Positions 43,753-52,711 of a stretch of 64,000 nucleotides of DNA are shown one piece after another. Source of the stretch: Falsiphaeobacter marinintestinus. Lineage in GTDB: Bacteria > Pseudomonadota > Alphaproteobacteria > Rhodobacterales > Rhodobacteraceae. Numbering within the stretch: the stretch's first letter is position 1; every line of letters starts with the position of its first letter. The translations under genes were made by a program, and so were the position numbers. Location: the NCBI RefSeq assembly GCF_007923355.1, contig NZ_VOGO01000003.1, forward strand, positions 62,001-126,000, given 5' to 3'. Under the pieces are notes generated by a model. It saw only the letters and a program-made list of their open reading frames with translations, was not told the origin of the DNA and did no database searches.

Positions 43753-44148
43753 TTATCCCTGACGTTCGGCTTGCGACCGCGCGATCAGGATGGACAGCGC
43801 CCGGTCGGCCATATTGGCGGGAACAAAGATGTGGTCATGGTGAAAGGCTGCGATCACGTTGCAGGGGATTTTCGCCTCGGATAGGGCAACCGCCACGGCA
43901 GCGGTCAGCCCGATCCCGTCCAGGGCAGACTGCACATGCAGCGTGATGCACCGCATCACGTGATCGTCGGTGTCATTAGCGGGCAGGATCAGCGACAGGC
44001 CTTCGTCTTCGCGAAAGCTGGCCAGGGCGTTGGGAATGTGCGCAGCAGCGTCAGCGGCATCGGAAAAAGTTCGAAATACCCATGTGCCGGGCTGCAGTTC
44101 GGGTTGCATTTGTGCAATCATTGCAAAGGTTTCGCGAACTGTGCTCAT
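43753..44148 (-). CDS. ACT-domain protein
   Basis: A 131-residue protein of the DUF2241/ACT-like small family. The N-terminal half has MQPELQPGTWVFRTF and the C-terminal half an ACT-like fold with CITLHVQSALDGIGLTAAVAVALSEAKIPCNVIAAFHHDHIFVP. ACT domains bind amino acids and regulate enzymes; a free-standing one could be a small regulator. The start overlaps the stop of the ABC-F gene upstream by four bases, and it is separated from marC by six bases. Confidence 0.82.
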   Translation of the reverse strand: MSTVRETFAMIAQMQPELQPGTWVFRTFSDAADAAAHIPNALASFREDEGLSLILPANDTDDHVMRCITLHVQSALDGIGLTAAVAVALSEAKIPCNVIAAFHHDHIFVPANMADRALSILIARSQAERQG

Positions 44149-46007
44149 CCGGATTTCCCTTCACCCTTTTCAAGCGCATCCAAAGCCTCCATCCACATGG
44201 CCTCGGCCCGATCAAGGCCTTCCATCACCTCGGCATGTTTCTTTTGCCACAACGAGATTTCGTGTTGGCGTCCGGGGTCATAAAGAGTCGGGTCCGCCAG
44301 CTTGGTATCCAGTTTCTCGCGCATCCCGGTCAGTTTTTCGATCCGTTCTTCGGCTTTGCGCACGTCTGTCCGCAACGCTGTCAAAGCATCGCGCGACAGG
44401 CGTTTGGGTTTGCCATTTTTTTTCGCACCCGATTTCGATACGGGTTTGTCTTTGGCCAGCAGAAGGGTGCGATAGGCGTCAAGGTCGCCCTCGAACGGTT
44501 CAACCGTGCCGTTCGACACCAGCCAGAGCCGGTCCGCCACAAGGCTGAGCAAGTGCATGTCGTGGGTCACAAGGATCACGGCACCGGAATAGTCGGTCAG
44601 CGCCTCGACCAGCGCCTCGCGGCTTTCGATATCGAGGTGGTTGGTCGGCTCATCAAGGATCAGCATATGCGGCGCGTCGATGGTGGCGATCAGCAGGCTG
44701 AGACGCGCCTTCTGTCCACCCGACAGGCGGCCAACTTCGGTCAGGGCCTGATCCGCGTTCAGACCGAATCCTGACAGGCGCGAACGCCATCTTGCAGGGG
44801 ATTCACCGGGTCTCAGTCGCCGCAGGTGATCAAGCGGGGTTTCATCGACATAAAGCTCATCAACCTGATGCTGGGCGAAATAGCCGATGCGCAGTTTTGA
44901 CGACTTTGTCATGTGACCGGCCATCAATGGCAAACGATCACTGAGCAGCTTGGCCAGAGTCGATTTGCCCTGACCGTTTTTGCCCAGCAGCGCGATCCGG
45001 TCGTCCTGATCGATCCGCAGATTCAGACGCCGCAGCACCTCGGTTTCACCATAACCGGTTATGCCGCCTTCAAGGTTGATGATCGGCGGCGACAGTTCTT
45101 CGGGCGTGGGGAAGGAAAACGCACGCAACGCGGCCTCTTGCGGGGATGAGATCGGCTGAAGCTTGGCCAGCGCCTTGATCCGCGATTGCGCCTGTTTCGC
45201 CTTGTCCGCCTTGTAGCGGAACCGATCGACGTAAGATTGCAGATGCGCGCGACGGGCGTCTTGTTTCTTGGCCATCGCATCGGCCTGGGCCAGCTTTTCG
45301 GCGCGTTGGCGGGCGAACTGGTCGTAGGGGCCCTGATAGAGCGTCAGCTTGCGGTCTTCCAGATGCAGGATCGCGCCGACGGCCCGGTTCAGCAGGCCCC
45401 GGTCGTGGCTGATGATCAAAACGGTGTGCGGATACTTGGCCAGATAGGTTTCAAGCCACAACGCGCCCTCAAGATCCAGATAGTTGGTTGGTTCGTCCAA
45501 CAACAACAGGTCAGGCTGGGCAAACAAAACTGCCGCCAGGGCAACACGCATCCGCCAGCCGCCCGAGTAATCGGAACAGGGGCGTTGCTGGTCGTCGTTG
45601 TCAAAGCCAAGCCCCTTAAGGATGCTGGCAGCACGGCTTTCGGCGGACCAGGCATCGATATCGACCAGACGGGTCTGAATGTCGGCGATCCGGGTCGGGT
45701 CGGTGGCGGTTTCGGATTCGGCCATCAGCGCGGTGCGTTCGGTATCAGCCGCCAGCACTGTATCGATCAGCGACACACCCGACGACGGGACTTCCTGTGC
45801 GACGCCCCCAATGCGGGCACGCGAAGGCAGCGAGATTGCGCCTGATTCCAGCACCAGCTCTTCGCGTATCAGGCGGAACAGGGTGGTCTTGCCGGTTCCG
45901 TTGCGACCCACCACACCCACCTTGTGGCCATCGGGTATGACGGCACTGGCCTGTTCGAACAGCGGGCGGCCTTCGACCGCGTAGGTTATGTTATCAATCC
46001 GTAGCAT
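44145..46007 (-). CDS. ABC-F family ATPase, YheS type
   Basis: A 620-residue ABC-F protein. Domain 1: GRNGTGKTT (about 35-43), [12 protein letters not shown] and [12 protein letters not shown]; domain 2: [21 protein letters not shown] and [11 protein letters not shown]. The linker with [27 protein letters not shown] is the P-site tRNA interaction motif arm of YheS-like members. The C-terminus is a basic then coiled-coil stretch. It likely helps stalled or slow ribosomes, as other ABC-F proteins do. It is the first gene of a run with the ACT and marC genes. Distinct from the Uup-type gene at 1472. Confidence 0.88.
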   Translation of the reverse strand: MLRIDNITYAVEGRPLFEQASAVIPDGHKVGVVGRNGTGKTTLFRLIREELVLESGAISLPSRARIGGVAQEVPSSGVSLIDTVLAADTERTALMAESETATDPTRIADIQTRLVDIDAWSAESRAASILKGLGFDNDDQQRPCSDYSGGWRMRVALAAVLFAQPDLLLLDEPTNYLDLEGALWLETYLAKYPHTVLIISHDRGLLNRAVGAILHLEDRKLTLYQGPYDQFARQRAEKLAQADAMAKKQDARRAHLQSYVDRFRYKADKAKQAQSRIKALAKLQPISSPQEAALRAFSFPTPEELSPPIINLEGGITGYGETEVLRRLNLRIDQDDRIALLGKNGQGKSTLAKLLSDRLPLMAGHMTKSSKLRIGYFAQHQVDELYVDETPLDHLRRLRPGESPARWRSRLSGFGLNADQALTEVGRLSGGQKARLSLLIATIDAPHMLILDEPTNHLDIESREALVEALTDYSGAVILVTHDMHLLSLVADRLWLVSNGTVEPFEGDLDAYRTLLLAKDKPVSKSGAKKNGKPKRLSRDALTALRTDVRKAEERIEKLTGMREKLDTKLADPTLYDPGRQHEISLWQKKHAEVMEGLDRAEAMWMEALDALEKGEGKSG

Positions 46008-46149
46008 AGCGAGGCCCCTAGCAGAGCGTGGCCGGCTTTGCCAGCACGGTTCTCAGCCCCCTTCCCAAAGCCATCAGGCCATGCTAGGCGAGCGCCAAAT
46101 TCATTCACGGAGGTCCGCGTGGGCCCCGTCAGACGAGGAGAACGCCAAA

Positions 46150-46572
46150 ATGGCTTTGGAACGCACTTTTTCGATCATCAAGCCCGATGCAACCCGCCGC
46201 AACCTTACCGGTAAGATCAATGCGAAATTTGAAGACGCCGGTCTGCGGATCATCGCTCAGAAGCGCATTCACATGACCAAAGCGCAGGCTGGCAAGTTCT
46301 ATGAAGTGCACGCCGAGCGCCCGTTCTATGGCGAACTGTGTGACTTCATGTGCTCCGAGCCGGTTGTGGTTCAGGTTCTGGAAGGCGAAAACGCCATCAC
46401 CAAGAACCGTGAAATCATGGGCGCCACCAACCCAGCAGACGCGGCGCCGGGCACCATCCGCGCCGAGTTCGCAGAATCGGTTGGCGAAAACTCGGTCCAC
46501 GGTTCGGACGCACCAGAAACGGCCGCTATCGAGATCGCCTACTTCTTCTCGGGCCTTGAACTGGTTGGCTGA
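46150..46572 (+). CDS. ndk: Nucleoside diphosphate kinase
   Basis: Transfers the terminal phosphate from ATP to other nucleoside diphosphates through a phosphohistidine. The 140-residue length is standard. [16 protein letters not shown] opens the protein, and the active-site histidine sits in [14 protein letters not shown] (His117). ATG 46150 has GAGGAG at the right distance; the frame is open to 45988 with no similarity. It is divergent from the ABC-F gene and ends before a strong bidirectional terminator. Confidence 0.97.
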   Translation: MALERTFSIIKPDATRRNLTGKINAKFEDAGLRIIAQKRIHMTKAQAGKFYEVHAERPFYGELCDFMCSEPVVVQVLEGENAITKNREIMGATNPADAAPGTIRAEFAESVGENSVHGSDAPETAAIEIAYFFSGLELVG

Positions 46573-46620
46573 CCCATACGGGGTATCGTAAGATTTCGAA
46601 CGGTTTTTGTACCGTTTGTA

Positions 46621-46652
46621 AAAACAGGCCGCTCATCTGAGCGGCCTGTTTT
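46621..46652. terminator. Strong bidirectional terminator between ndk and gph
   Basis: AAAACAGGCCGCTCA (46621-46635), a TC loop, and TGAGCGGCCTGTTTT (46638-46652) form perfect 15-bp arms with A-tract and T-tract flanks, so it can terminate transcripts from both directions. It lies between the convergent ndk and gph genes. Confidence 0.9.
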
Positions 46653-46658
46653 GGTTTG

Positions 46659-47312
46659 TCAGACGCCCGTCAGGCAATGATCGACACGATCCGACAGGTC
46701 AGAAAAATCCGAAAACGCAACAGTATGCTGGATCTGGTCGATCGGGGTCTTTCGATAGCCTTCCGTAAACAACAGAAACGGGATGCCCGCACGCTCAGCC
46801 GTTTCGGCATCAACCTCGCTATCCCCAACATATAACACCGGGCCCGAGCCCAATGCATCGCAGGCGGCGTGAAGCGGGGCGGGATCGGGTTTGCGTTTAG
46901 GCAGGGAGTCGCCTCCTATGACGCAATCAAACGGGTGCAGGTTCAGCTTTTTCAGGATGTCCCGGGCAGGTTGTTCCGGTTTGTTGGTACAGATCCCAAG
47001 GGTATGGCCATTGGTCGCCAGCGCGGTCAAAGCCTGTTGAACGCCAGGGTACAGTACCGACTGGGTGCCGCTGACTGCGTTATAGTGATCGAGAACGCGT
47101 TGCGTGAGCTCGGCGTGGTCTTGCATATCCAGAGCCGTCGCGTTGATCACGAGTTTAACAAGATGCGGTAACCCGTTGCCTATGAATGAAATCACTGTGC
47201 CAAGATCAAGCGGCGCACAGCCTTCTTCCTTGAGCATGAGGGCCACAGCGGCGTGTATGTCAGGCGCGCTGTCGATCAGAGTTCCGTCCAGATCAAAGAC
47301 GATCCGGGCCAT
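46659..47312 (-). CDS. gph: Phosphoglycolate phosphatase (HAD superfamily)
   Basis: A 217-residue HAD hydrolase starting ARIVFDLDGTLIDSAPDI, with Asp7 and Asp9 in motif I, Thr in GICTNKPEQP (motif II), Lys and Asp in KRKPDP, and VLYVGDSEVDAETAERAGI (motif IV). The likely substrate is 2-phosphoglycolate from DNA repair or photorespiration-like reactions. The ATG at 47312 overlaps the stop codon of the thioredoxin-like gene (TGATG), so both are co-translated. The phosphatase role is from family; substrate not proved. Confidence 0.88.
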   Translation of the reverse strand: MARIVFDLDGTLIDSAPDIHAAVALMLKEEGCAPLDLGTVISFIGNGLPHLVKLVINATALDMQDHAELTQRVLDHYNAVSGTQSVLYPGVQQALTALATNGHTLGICTNKPEQPARDILKKLNLHPFDCVIGGDSLPKRKPDPAPLHAACDALGSGPVLYVGDSEVDAETAERAGIPFLLFTEGYRKTPIDQIQHTVAFSDFSDLSDRVDHCLTGV

Positions 47313-47869
47313 CAGCTGGCCTTCCATTTGATCGAGCAGCCCATTGACGGGATTTGATCGGTCGGGCCATTGCCGGTTTCGGCGACTTGCAGCATGGCTG
47401 TCACAAGGTCGCGTTGCATGTCAGCAGGACGTGGGTTTTTACCGGCAGCGTCCAGACGGCCCCGGTATTGCAGGCCCAGATCGGCATTGAACCCGAAGAA
47501 ATCCGGTGTGCAACTTGCGCCATAGGCTTTGGCGACCTCCTGAGATTCGTCATACAGGTATGGGAACGGAAGGCCGCGTGTTTCGGCAAGGACCGCCATT
47601 TTGTCGAAACTGTCGGCTGGATAGCTGGCCACGTCATTGGATGAAATCGCTGCGACCCCGATTCCGGCGATCTGCAGTTCGGCCACGTCGATGATCAGAC
47701 GATCCAGCACGCCCAGAACATATGGGCAGTGATTGCAGATGAACATGATCAGCGTGCCCTTGGGACCGGCTATGTCGCTTAGGGCATAGGTTTTGCCATC
47801 TGTTGCGGGCAGCGAGAAATCCGGGGCCGCCCAACCAAAGTCGCAGACGGGAGGGGAAACGAGGGACAT
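47312..47869 (-). CDS. Thioredoxin-like/peroxiredoxin-like protein with CNHCPY motif
   Basis: A 185-residue thioredoxin-fold protein of the AhpC/TSA-like group. The signature GTLIMFICNHCPYVLGVLDRL (about 38-58) has C-N-H-C in place of C-G-P-C, characteristic of a cytoplasmic family of uncertain role. DFSLPATDGKTYALSDIAG precedes it and GASCTPDFFGFN follows with the cis-Pro region. No signal peptide. Translationally coupled to gph. It could act as a peroxidase or thiol oxidoreductase. Confidence 0.83.
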   Translation of the reverse strand: MSLVSPPVCDFGWAAPDFSLPATDGKTYALSDIAGPKGTLIMFICNHCPYVLGVLDRLIIDVAELQIAGIGVAAISSNDVASYPADSFDKMAVLAETRGLPFPYLYDESQEVAKAYGASCTPDFFGFNADLGLQYRGRLDAAGKNPRPADMQRDLVTAMLQVAETGNGPTDQIPSMGCSIKWKAS

Positions 47870-48065
47870 GGCGATCTCCTTCAGGTGTACCGGACCTTAG
47901 ATGGCGCGGTTTTGCGCGCAGTTTAGCCAATCGCGCCCGGGTGTCGATTGATGGAATGTGCAAATGCGCCGTTCCGTCATTGTTGCCAAGCCTTGCCAAT
48001 TGCGCCCTCATGTTACTGGAAACAGGGAGGAGCGCACCCCGCAGTGCGGGGGCGAGAACAGGACC

Positions 48066-49682
48066 ATGGCCAGACTTCAGACCTCGATTTCGCCAGCATC
48101 CGAGGCGTTCAACCAAAACAGGCAGGGGATGCTGGATCTGCTGCAAGAGGTGCACAGCATCGAGGCCCGCACCCGCGCTGCGTCAGAACGGTCGCGCGAA
48201 AGATTCGAGAAACGTCACCAATTGCTGCCACGGGATCGGGTGGCGTTGCTGTTGGATCCGGGGAGGCCGTTCATAGAACTGTCCAAGCTGGCGGGCTTTG
48301 GACTGGATACCAAGAATATCGAAAAGTCGGTGGCTGGGGCCGGGGTGATCGCCGGGATCGGCTTTGTTTCGGGTATTCGCTGCATGATCAGTGCGTCGGA
48401 TTCCGGTATTGCTGCTGGTGCGCTGCAACCGATGGGGCTGGACAAGCAGTTGCGGGTTCAGGAAATCGCGCTGGAAAACAAGCTGCCGTTGATCCAGCTG
48501 GTCGAAAGCGCGGGCGCGAACCTGATGGCGTACCGGGTCGAAGATTTCATTCATGGCGGCAGCTTGTTCCGCAACCTCGCCCGGTTTTCAGCCGCCGGAT
48601 TGCCGGTGATCACCATCACCCATGGCAGTTCGACGGCGGGCGGAGCCTATCAGACCGGATTGTCGGATTACATCATCATGGTGCGGGGACGCACCCGGGC
48701 GTTTCTGGCCGGGCCGCCATTGCTGAAGGCGGCGACGGGCGAAGTCGCAACCGAAGAAGAGCTGGGCGGGGCCGAGATGCACACCGGTGTTTCGGGGCTG
48801 GGGGATTATCTGGTCGAGGATGACCGCGAAGCGATTGGGCTGGCGCGGTCCATCCTGTCCAATATCGACTGGAATGATGCGCCCGAGGTGGCGCGCGGGT
48901 TTGAACCACCGGCCTATGCGCCCGAGGAATTGCTGGGCGTGATGCCGATGGACTATCGCCAGCCGGTTGACATGCGCGAGGTGATCGCGCGGGTCGTCGA
49001 TGGCTCGGACTTTGTTGAATTTGGCGAACGTTATGGCGGGGCCACGGTTTCTGGTAATGCGCGGATTGCGGGCTGGCCCATCGGGATCATCACCAACAAC
49101 GGCCCGATTGACCCGGCAGGCGCCACCAAGGCGACGCATTTCATTCAGGCCTGCTGTCAGGCAGGAACACCGCTTTTGTACCTGAACAACACCACCGGGT
49201 TCATGGTTGGCAAATCTTATGAGGAAAGCGGCATCATCAAGCATGGGTCCAAGATGATCCAGGCGGTGACCAATGCGACGGTGCCGCAGTTTACGTTGTA
49301 TTGCGGGGCGTCATTCGGGGCGGGAAATTACGGCATGTGTGGGCGGGGGTTCGACCCCCGGTTCTGCTTTAGCTGGCCCAACGCCAAGACGGCGGTCATG
49401 GGCGGGGAACAGGCAGCAGGCACCATGGCCGTGGTACAGGAGGCCCGTGCGGCGCGCACGGGAGAAGCGGTGGATCCACAGATGATGGAGGCTATGAAGG
49501 CGCAGATCGTGCAGACTTTTGACGGTCAGATGAGCGCTTTTTACACCTCGGCCCGGATGCTGGACGATGGTGTGATCGACCCGCGTGATACGCGCGAATT
49601 GATGATCGAGCTGATGAAGATCACCCGCGAAGAGGCCGCCCGCAGCCCGAATGAAATCCAGTTCGCTGTGGCGCGCCCGTGA
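48066..49682 (+). CDS. Acyl-CoA carboxylase carboxyltransferase subunit (MCC/GCC type)
   Basis: A 538-residue carboxyltransferase with two crotonase-fold halves (N about 35-270, C about 285-520), the beta subunit layout of 3-methylcrotonyl-CoA or geranyl-CoA carboxylase. Seen: LPLIQLVESAGANLM, GSSTAGGAYQTGLSDYIIMV, FLAGPPLLKAATGE, LLYLNNTTGFMVG and GASFGAGNYGMCGRGFDPRF (acyl-CoA oxyanion loops). Unlike typical leucine-degradation clusters, there is no isovaleryl-CoA dehydrogenase or HMG-CoA lyase nearby, so the substrate is open. ATG 48066 is used; the frame is open to 47958. It is followed by the biotin carboxylase gene. Confidence 0.88.
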   Translation: MARLQTSISPASEAFNQNRQGMLDLLQEVHSIEARTRAASERSRERFEKRHQLLPRDRVALLLDPGRPFIELSKLAGFGLDTKNIEKSVAGAGVIAGIGFVSGIRCMISASDSGIAAGALQPMGLDKQLRVQEIALENKLPLIQLVESAGANLMAYRVEDFIHGGSLFRNLARFSAAGLPVITITHGSSTAGGAYQTGLSDYIIMVRGRTRAFLAGPPLLKAATGEVATEEELGGAEMHTGVSGLGDYLVEDDREAIGLARSILSNIDWNDAPEVARGFEPPAYAPEELLGVMPMDYRQPVDMREVIARVVDGSDFVEFGERYGGATVSGNARIAGWPIGIITNNGPIDPAGATKATHFIQACCQAGTPLLYLNNTTGFMVGKSYEESGIIKHGSKMIQAVTNATVPQFTLYCGASFGAGNYGMCGRGFDPRFCFSWPNAKTAVMGGEQAAGTMAVVQEARAARTGEAVDPQMMEAMKAQIVQTFDGQMSAFYTSARMLDDGVIDPRDTRELMIELMKITREEAARSPNEIQFAVARP

Positions 49683-49696
49683 TGGAGACTTCTCAG

Positions 49697-51631
49697 ATGA
49701 CACCTTTAGACACCCTTCTGGTTGCCAACAGGGGCGAAATTGCGGTTCGGATCATGCGCACGGCCAAAGCGATGGGGCTGCGCACCGTTGCTGTGTATTC
49801 TGAAGCCGATGCCGCGGCGCTGCATGTTTCACTGGCCGATCAGGCCGTGTGCATCGGCGGTGCGTCGGCAACTGAGTCGTATCTGCGGATAGACCGGATA
49901 ATCGAGGCCGCACAGGCCACAGGCGCACAGGCGGTGCATCCCGGATATGGGTTTCTGGCGGAAAACGCCGCGTTTGCCGATGCCTGTGACAAGGCGGGGC
50001 TGATCTTTGTCGGGCCATCGGCGCAGGTGATCGCCAGCATGGGCGACAAGGCCGGCGCCAAGGCGTTGATGCAAGCGGCGGGTGTTCCTTGCGTGCCGGG
50101 GTATCAGGGCGAAGATCAATCGCCCACGCGCTTGCGGGACGAGGCACGCCAGATCGGTTTCCCGGTGATGATCAAGGCCACATCTGGCGGCGGTGGGCGC
50201 GGTATGCGGCTGGTCGAACGCGAAGAGATGTTTGACGAACTGCTGCGCTCGGCCCGGTCCGAGGCTTTGTCGGCCTTTGGCGACGATACAGTGTTGCTGG
50301 AAAAGGCGATTGTGAACCCTCGCCATGTCGAGATCCAGGTGATGGCCGACAGTCAAGGCAATGCCATTCACTGCGGTGAGCGGGATTGTTCGGTGCAGCG
50401 GCGACATCAGAAGGTCATCGAAGAAGCGCCGTCTCCGGCGGTTAACGAAGCTTTACGGGCGCGGATGGGCGAAGCGTCTTTGAACGCGGTGCGCACGATT
50501 GGCTATGAAGGGGCAGGGACGTTTGAATACCTGCTGGATCGTGAGGGTGCCTTCTATTTCATGGAAATGAACACGCGCCTGCAGGTCGAACACCCTGTCA
50601 CCGAAGCGATTACCGGTCTGGATCTGGTCGAATTGCAATTGCGCGTGGCCGCCGGTGAGGTTTTGGCCCTGTCGCAGTCCGACGTGCGGTTTCACGGCCA
50701 TGCCATCGAAGTCCGGTTGTGCGCTGAAGATCCGGCTGCCGGGTTCATGCCGCAAAGCGGAGTGATGGGGCGGTGGCGTCCATCGCCGGCTTTGCGCACC
50801 GATAGCGGGCTGTTCGACGGGGCCGAAATCCCGGTGCACTACGATTCGATGGTGGCAAAGCTGATCGCGCATGGCGACACCCGTGAAGATGCGAGAAGGG
50901 CGCTGAGGGGCGGGCTGTCAGACACTGTTGCTTTGGGCGTCACCACCAACCAGTCGTTTCTGAGCGCCTGCCTGGATCATCCCGACTTCGTTGCCGGGAC
51001 AGCGACAACAGGGTTCATCGAAACGCATAAGTGCGATCTGTTGCCAGACAACGCGACGCAAGACGCGCATATGGCGATGATCACCGCCGCCCTTCTGCGC
51101 GCAGGGCCTACGACGCGGCTGAGCCACGGTTTCCCCACGCCACTTAGGTTGGAACGGGGTGGGGTGGTTCACACGCCAACCGTCGCAGCGCTGCCAGAGG
51201 GAAGATGCCGGGTCACGATGAACGAGCGGACGCTGGACATGACAGTGTCCTCGGTCGACGGCATTCAGGCCCGGTTCAGCATCGATGGCACAGCACAGAC
51301 CGCCCAGATCCTGCGGATTGACGGGCAGATTGCGGTGCACACACAGGACGGTCCGTTCACGTTCACGGATCTGACCTTTGAGCCTGTCGTGACCTCAGGC
51401 CCTGCCGGAGGGGATGGCAAGGTGCGCGCGTCGATGAACGGAACCGTGGTGTCCGTTGGGGTGTCCGTCGGGGATACAGTGGCACCCGGTCAGACGGTGC
51501 TGGTGCTGGAAGCGATGAAGATGGAGCATACCCATACTGCGCTGGTCGATGGCACGGTGACGGCCGTGCATGTGGCGCCGGGCAGTCAGGTCACAGCACA
51601 TTTTGTCGTTGTCGAGATCGACCCGGGATGA
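49697..51631 (+). CDS. Acyl-CoA carboxylase biotin carboxylase/BCCP subunit
   Basis: A 644-residue alpha subunit with a biotin carboxylase (about 4-445), a short middle domain and a C-terminal biotinyl domain. Visible are VANRGEIAVRIMRTAKAMG, VHPGYGFLAENAAFA, the ATP-grasp glycine loop MIKATSGGGGRGMRL, CSVQRRHQKVIEEAPS, EMNTRLQVEHPVTE and the biotinylation site EAMKME near residue 610. It carboxylates its own biotin with bicarbonate and ATP. ATG 49697 has GGAG nine bases upstream; GTG 49679 and ATG 49682 also lie in frame. It overlaps or abuts the carboxyltransferase gene, forming one enzyme. Confidence 0.92.
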   Translation: MTPLDTLLVANRGEIAVRIMRTAKAMGLRTVAVYSEADAAALHVSLADQAVCIGGASATESYLRIDRIIEAAQATGAQAVHPGYGFLAENAAFADACDKAGLIFVGPSAQVIASMGDKAGAKALMQAAGVPCVPGYQGEDQSPTRLRDEARQIGFPVMIKATSGGGGRGMRLVEREEMFDELLRSARSEALSAFGDDTVLLEKAIVNPRHVEIQVMADSQGNAIHCGERDCSVQRRHQKVIEEAPSPAVNEALRARMGEASLNAVRTIGYEGAGTFEYLLDREGAFYFMEMNTRLQVEHPVTEAITGLDLVELQLRVAAGEVLALSQSDVRFHGHAIEVRLCAEDPAAGFMPQSGVMGRWRPSPALRTDSGLFDGAEIPVHYDSMVAKLIAHGDTREDARRALRGGLSDTVALGVTTNQSFLSACLDHPDFVAGTATTGFIETHKCDLLPDNATQDAHMAMITAALLRAGPTTRLSHGFPTPLRLERGGVVHTPTVAALPEGRCRVTMNERTLDMTVSSVDGIQARFSIDGTAQTAQILRIDGQIAVHTQDGPFTFTDLTFEPVVTSGPAGGDGKVRASMNGTVVSVGVSVGDTVAPGQTVLVLEAMKMEHTHTALVDGTVTAVHVAPGSQVTAHFVVVEIDPG

Positions 51632-51689
51632 CGGATGCACCCCGCATCCATGGCTTAGGCTGCGGCTCGCGTCACAAAAAAACCGGTCA

Positions 51690-51765
51690 CGGAGGCGGCG
51701 ACAGATAATCGCCGACCCCTCGTGCGTTCATTGGGACCGGGAGCCTCCCGGTCTTTGCGTTTTGC
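51690..51765 (+). ncRNA. Candidate structured RNA or 3'-UTR element
   Basis: Downstream of the biotin carboxylase, two hairpins lie close together. The first is CGGCGA/TCGCCG (51696-51701 with 51709-51714, loop CAGATAA), preceded by GGAGG. The second is GACCGGGA/TCCCGGTC (51735-51742 with 51746-51753, loop GCC), followed by TTTGCGTTTT, an intrinsic terminator layout. The spacer CCCCTCGTGCGTTCATTGG could be an exposed pairing region. It may be a free small RNA or the processed end of the carboxylase message. Confidence 0.45.
51735..51763 (+). terminator. Intrinsic terminator after the acyl-CoA carboxylase operon
   Basis: The 8-bp GC-rich stem GACCGGGA/TCCCGGTC with a three-base loop is followed by a T-rich tract with one GCG interruption. 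It is about 100 bp past the biotin carboxylase stop and is the last part of the candidate RNA above. Confidence 0.6.
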
Positions 51766-51829
51766 GACGTGGCCGAGGATTGACAGGTGGACATCGGCCA
51801 TCAACGATGGTGATGAAATGGAAGTCATC

Positions 51830-52245
51830 ATGTTTGGTCTGGTTCGAAAAACGGAGTCCCCAAAGACGCGCTTCCTAATCTGCCAGTCGGGAAGTGATTT
51901 CGAAATCGTCGGGGAATCGCATTATCAGACTGCGCTTGAACGCTTGGCTGGTGGCAAAAAGCCAGACGGGGTTGAGGTGGATACTGGTGCGCTTTTGATC
52001 CCTGAACCCGAAAACCCATATGATGAAAATGCGGTAAAATAGAAATCGACGGGCAAAAGGTCGGGCATTTGGCCCGTGATGATACAGCAGCCTTCCACCG
52101 GGCATTGCGGCAGTATGGTGCAGAACAGGCGTTTTGCGCGGCTCGAATTGTCGGCGGATGGGACCGAGGCGATGGTGACATAGGCAGCTTTGGCGTAAAG
52201 CTGGACTTGATATGGCCACCCAACGGGAAAACTAGCGAGCGCTGA
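51830..52245 (+). pseudogene. HIRAN-domain protein gene interrupted by a one-base frameshift
   Basis: Frame 1, from ATG 51830 to TAG 52040-52042, reads MFGLVRKTES..PEPENPYDENAVK. The N-P-Y-D-E-N-A-V turn is the core of HIRAN domains. The protein continues in the -1 frame after the A-run at 52036-52039: IEIDGQKVGHLARDDTAAFHRALRQ, the expected next HIRAN strands, down to a TGA at 52243-52245. One missing A (or a -1 slip at AAA-TAG) joins the two. The intact product would be about 138 residues. Sequence is AT-richer than the neighbours. HIRAN domains bind damaged or 3'-end DNA. It could be a real pseudogene, a sequencing error, or read by slippage. Confidence 0.7.
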
Positions 52246-52502
52246 ATTCCAACAAAAATGTTGTTGCGCCCCATTCCACCAGGACGTGATCCCATAGATA
52301 GCCAGACATTGGGGCAGGTGCCTGTGTCATAACGTGAGCGAGACACTCATGACTTTTGTCATTCACGGCCTTGGCGACCAAAAGGCAAAAAAATGTGCGA
52401 GAATACACATTATTTCACAGCGTTTTGGGGGTGTTGGATTCTTTGGCAGTTCGCTGAGTTGAGTTTTCTTATGAAACGAAAGCAGTGCGCTAGCAGCCAT
52501 GA

Positions 52503-52592
52503 TGGCGGAGAGACAGGGATTCGAACCCTGGGAACCCGTAAAGGCTCAACGGTTTTCGAGACCGCCCCGTTCGACCACTCCGGCACCTCTCC
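52503..52592 (-). tRNA. tRNA-Ser(CGA)
   Basis: Read on the minus strand: acceptor GGAGAGG pairs with the 3' CTCTCC end (52507-52513 and 52586-52592), a D arm follows with GGTCGAACGG, the anticodon loop is CTCGAAA with anticodon CGA between GCGGT and ACCGT, a long variable arm as in class II serine tRNAs, and the T arm GGGTTCGAATCCC. The terminal CCA is encoded (52503-52505). The 257 bp between this tRNA and the broken HIRAN gene are AT-rich and hold no recognisable gene. Confidence 0.93.
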
Positions 52593-52711
52593 GCGGGGAT
52601 CGGGAGGCGTGTAATTCGGATTTCCACGGGTGGCAAGGGCCGATTTTGAAAGGTTTCGCCTGAATGCGATTTTTCATTGCACCCAGGTCAGGAAGAGCTA
52701 GGTTTTCAGAC

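Noticed and set aside
51632-52592. Integrated element bounded by a duplicated tRNA-Ser end
   Set aside because: No second copy of the tRNA 3' sequence and no integrase are present in this window.
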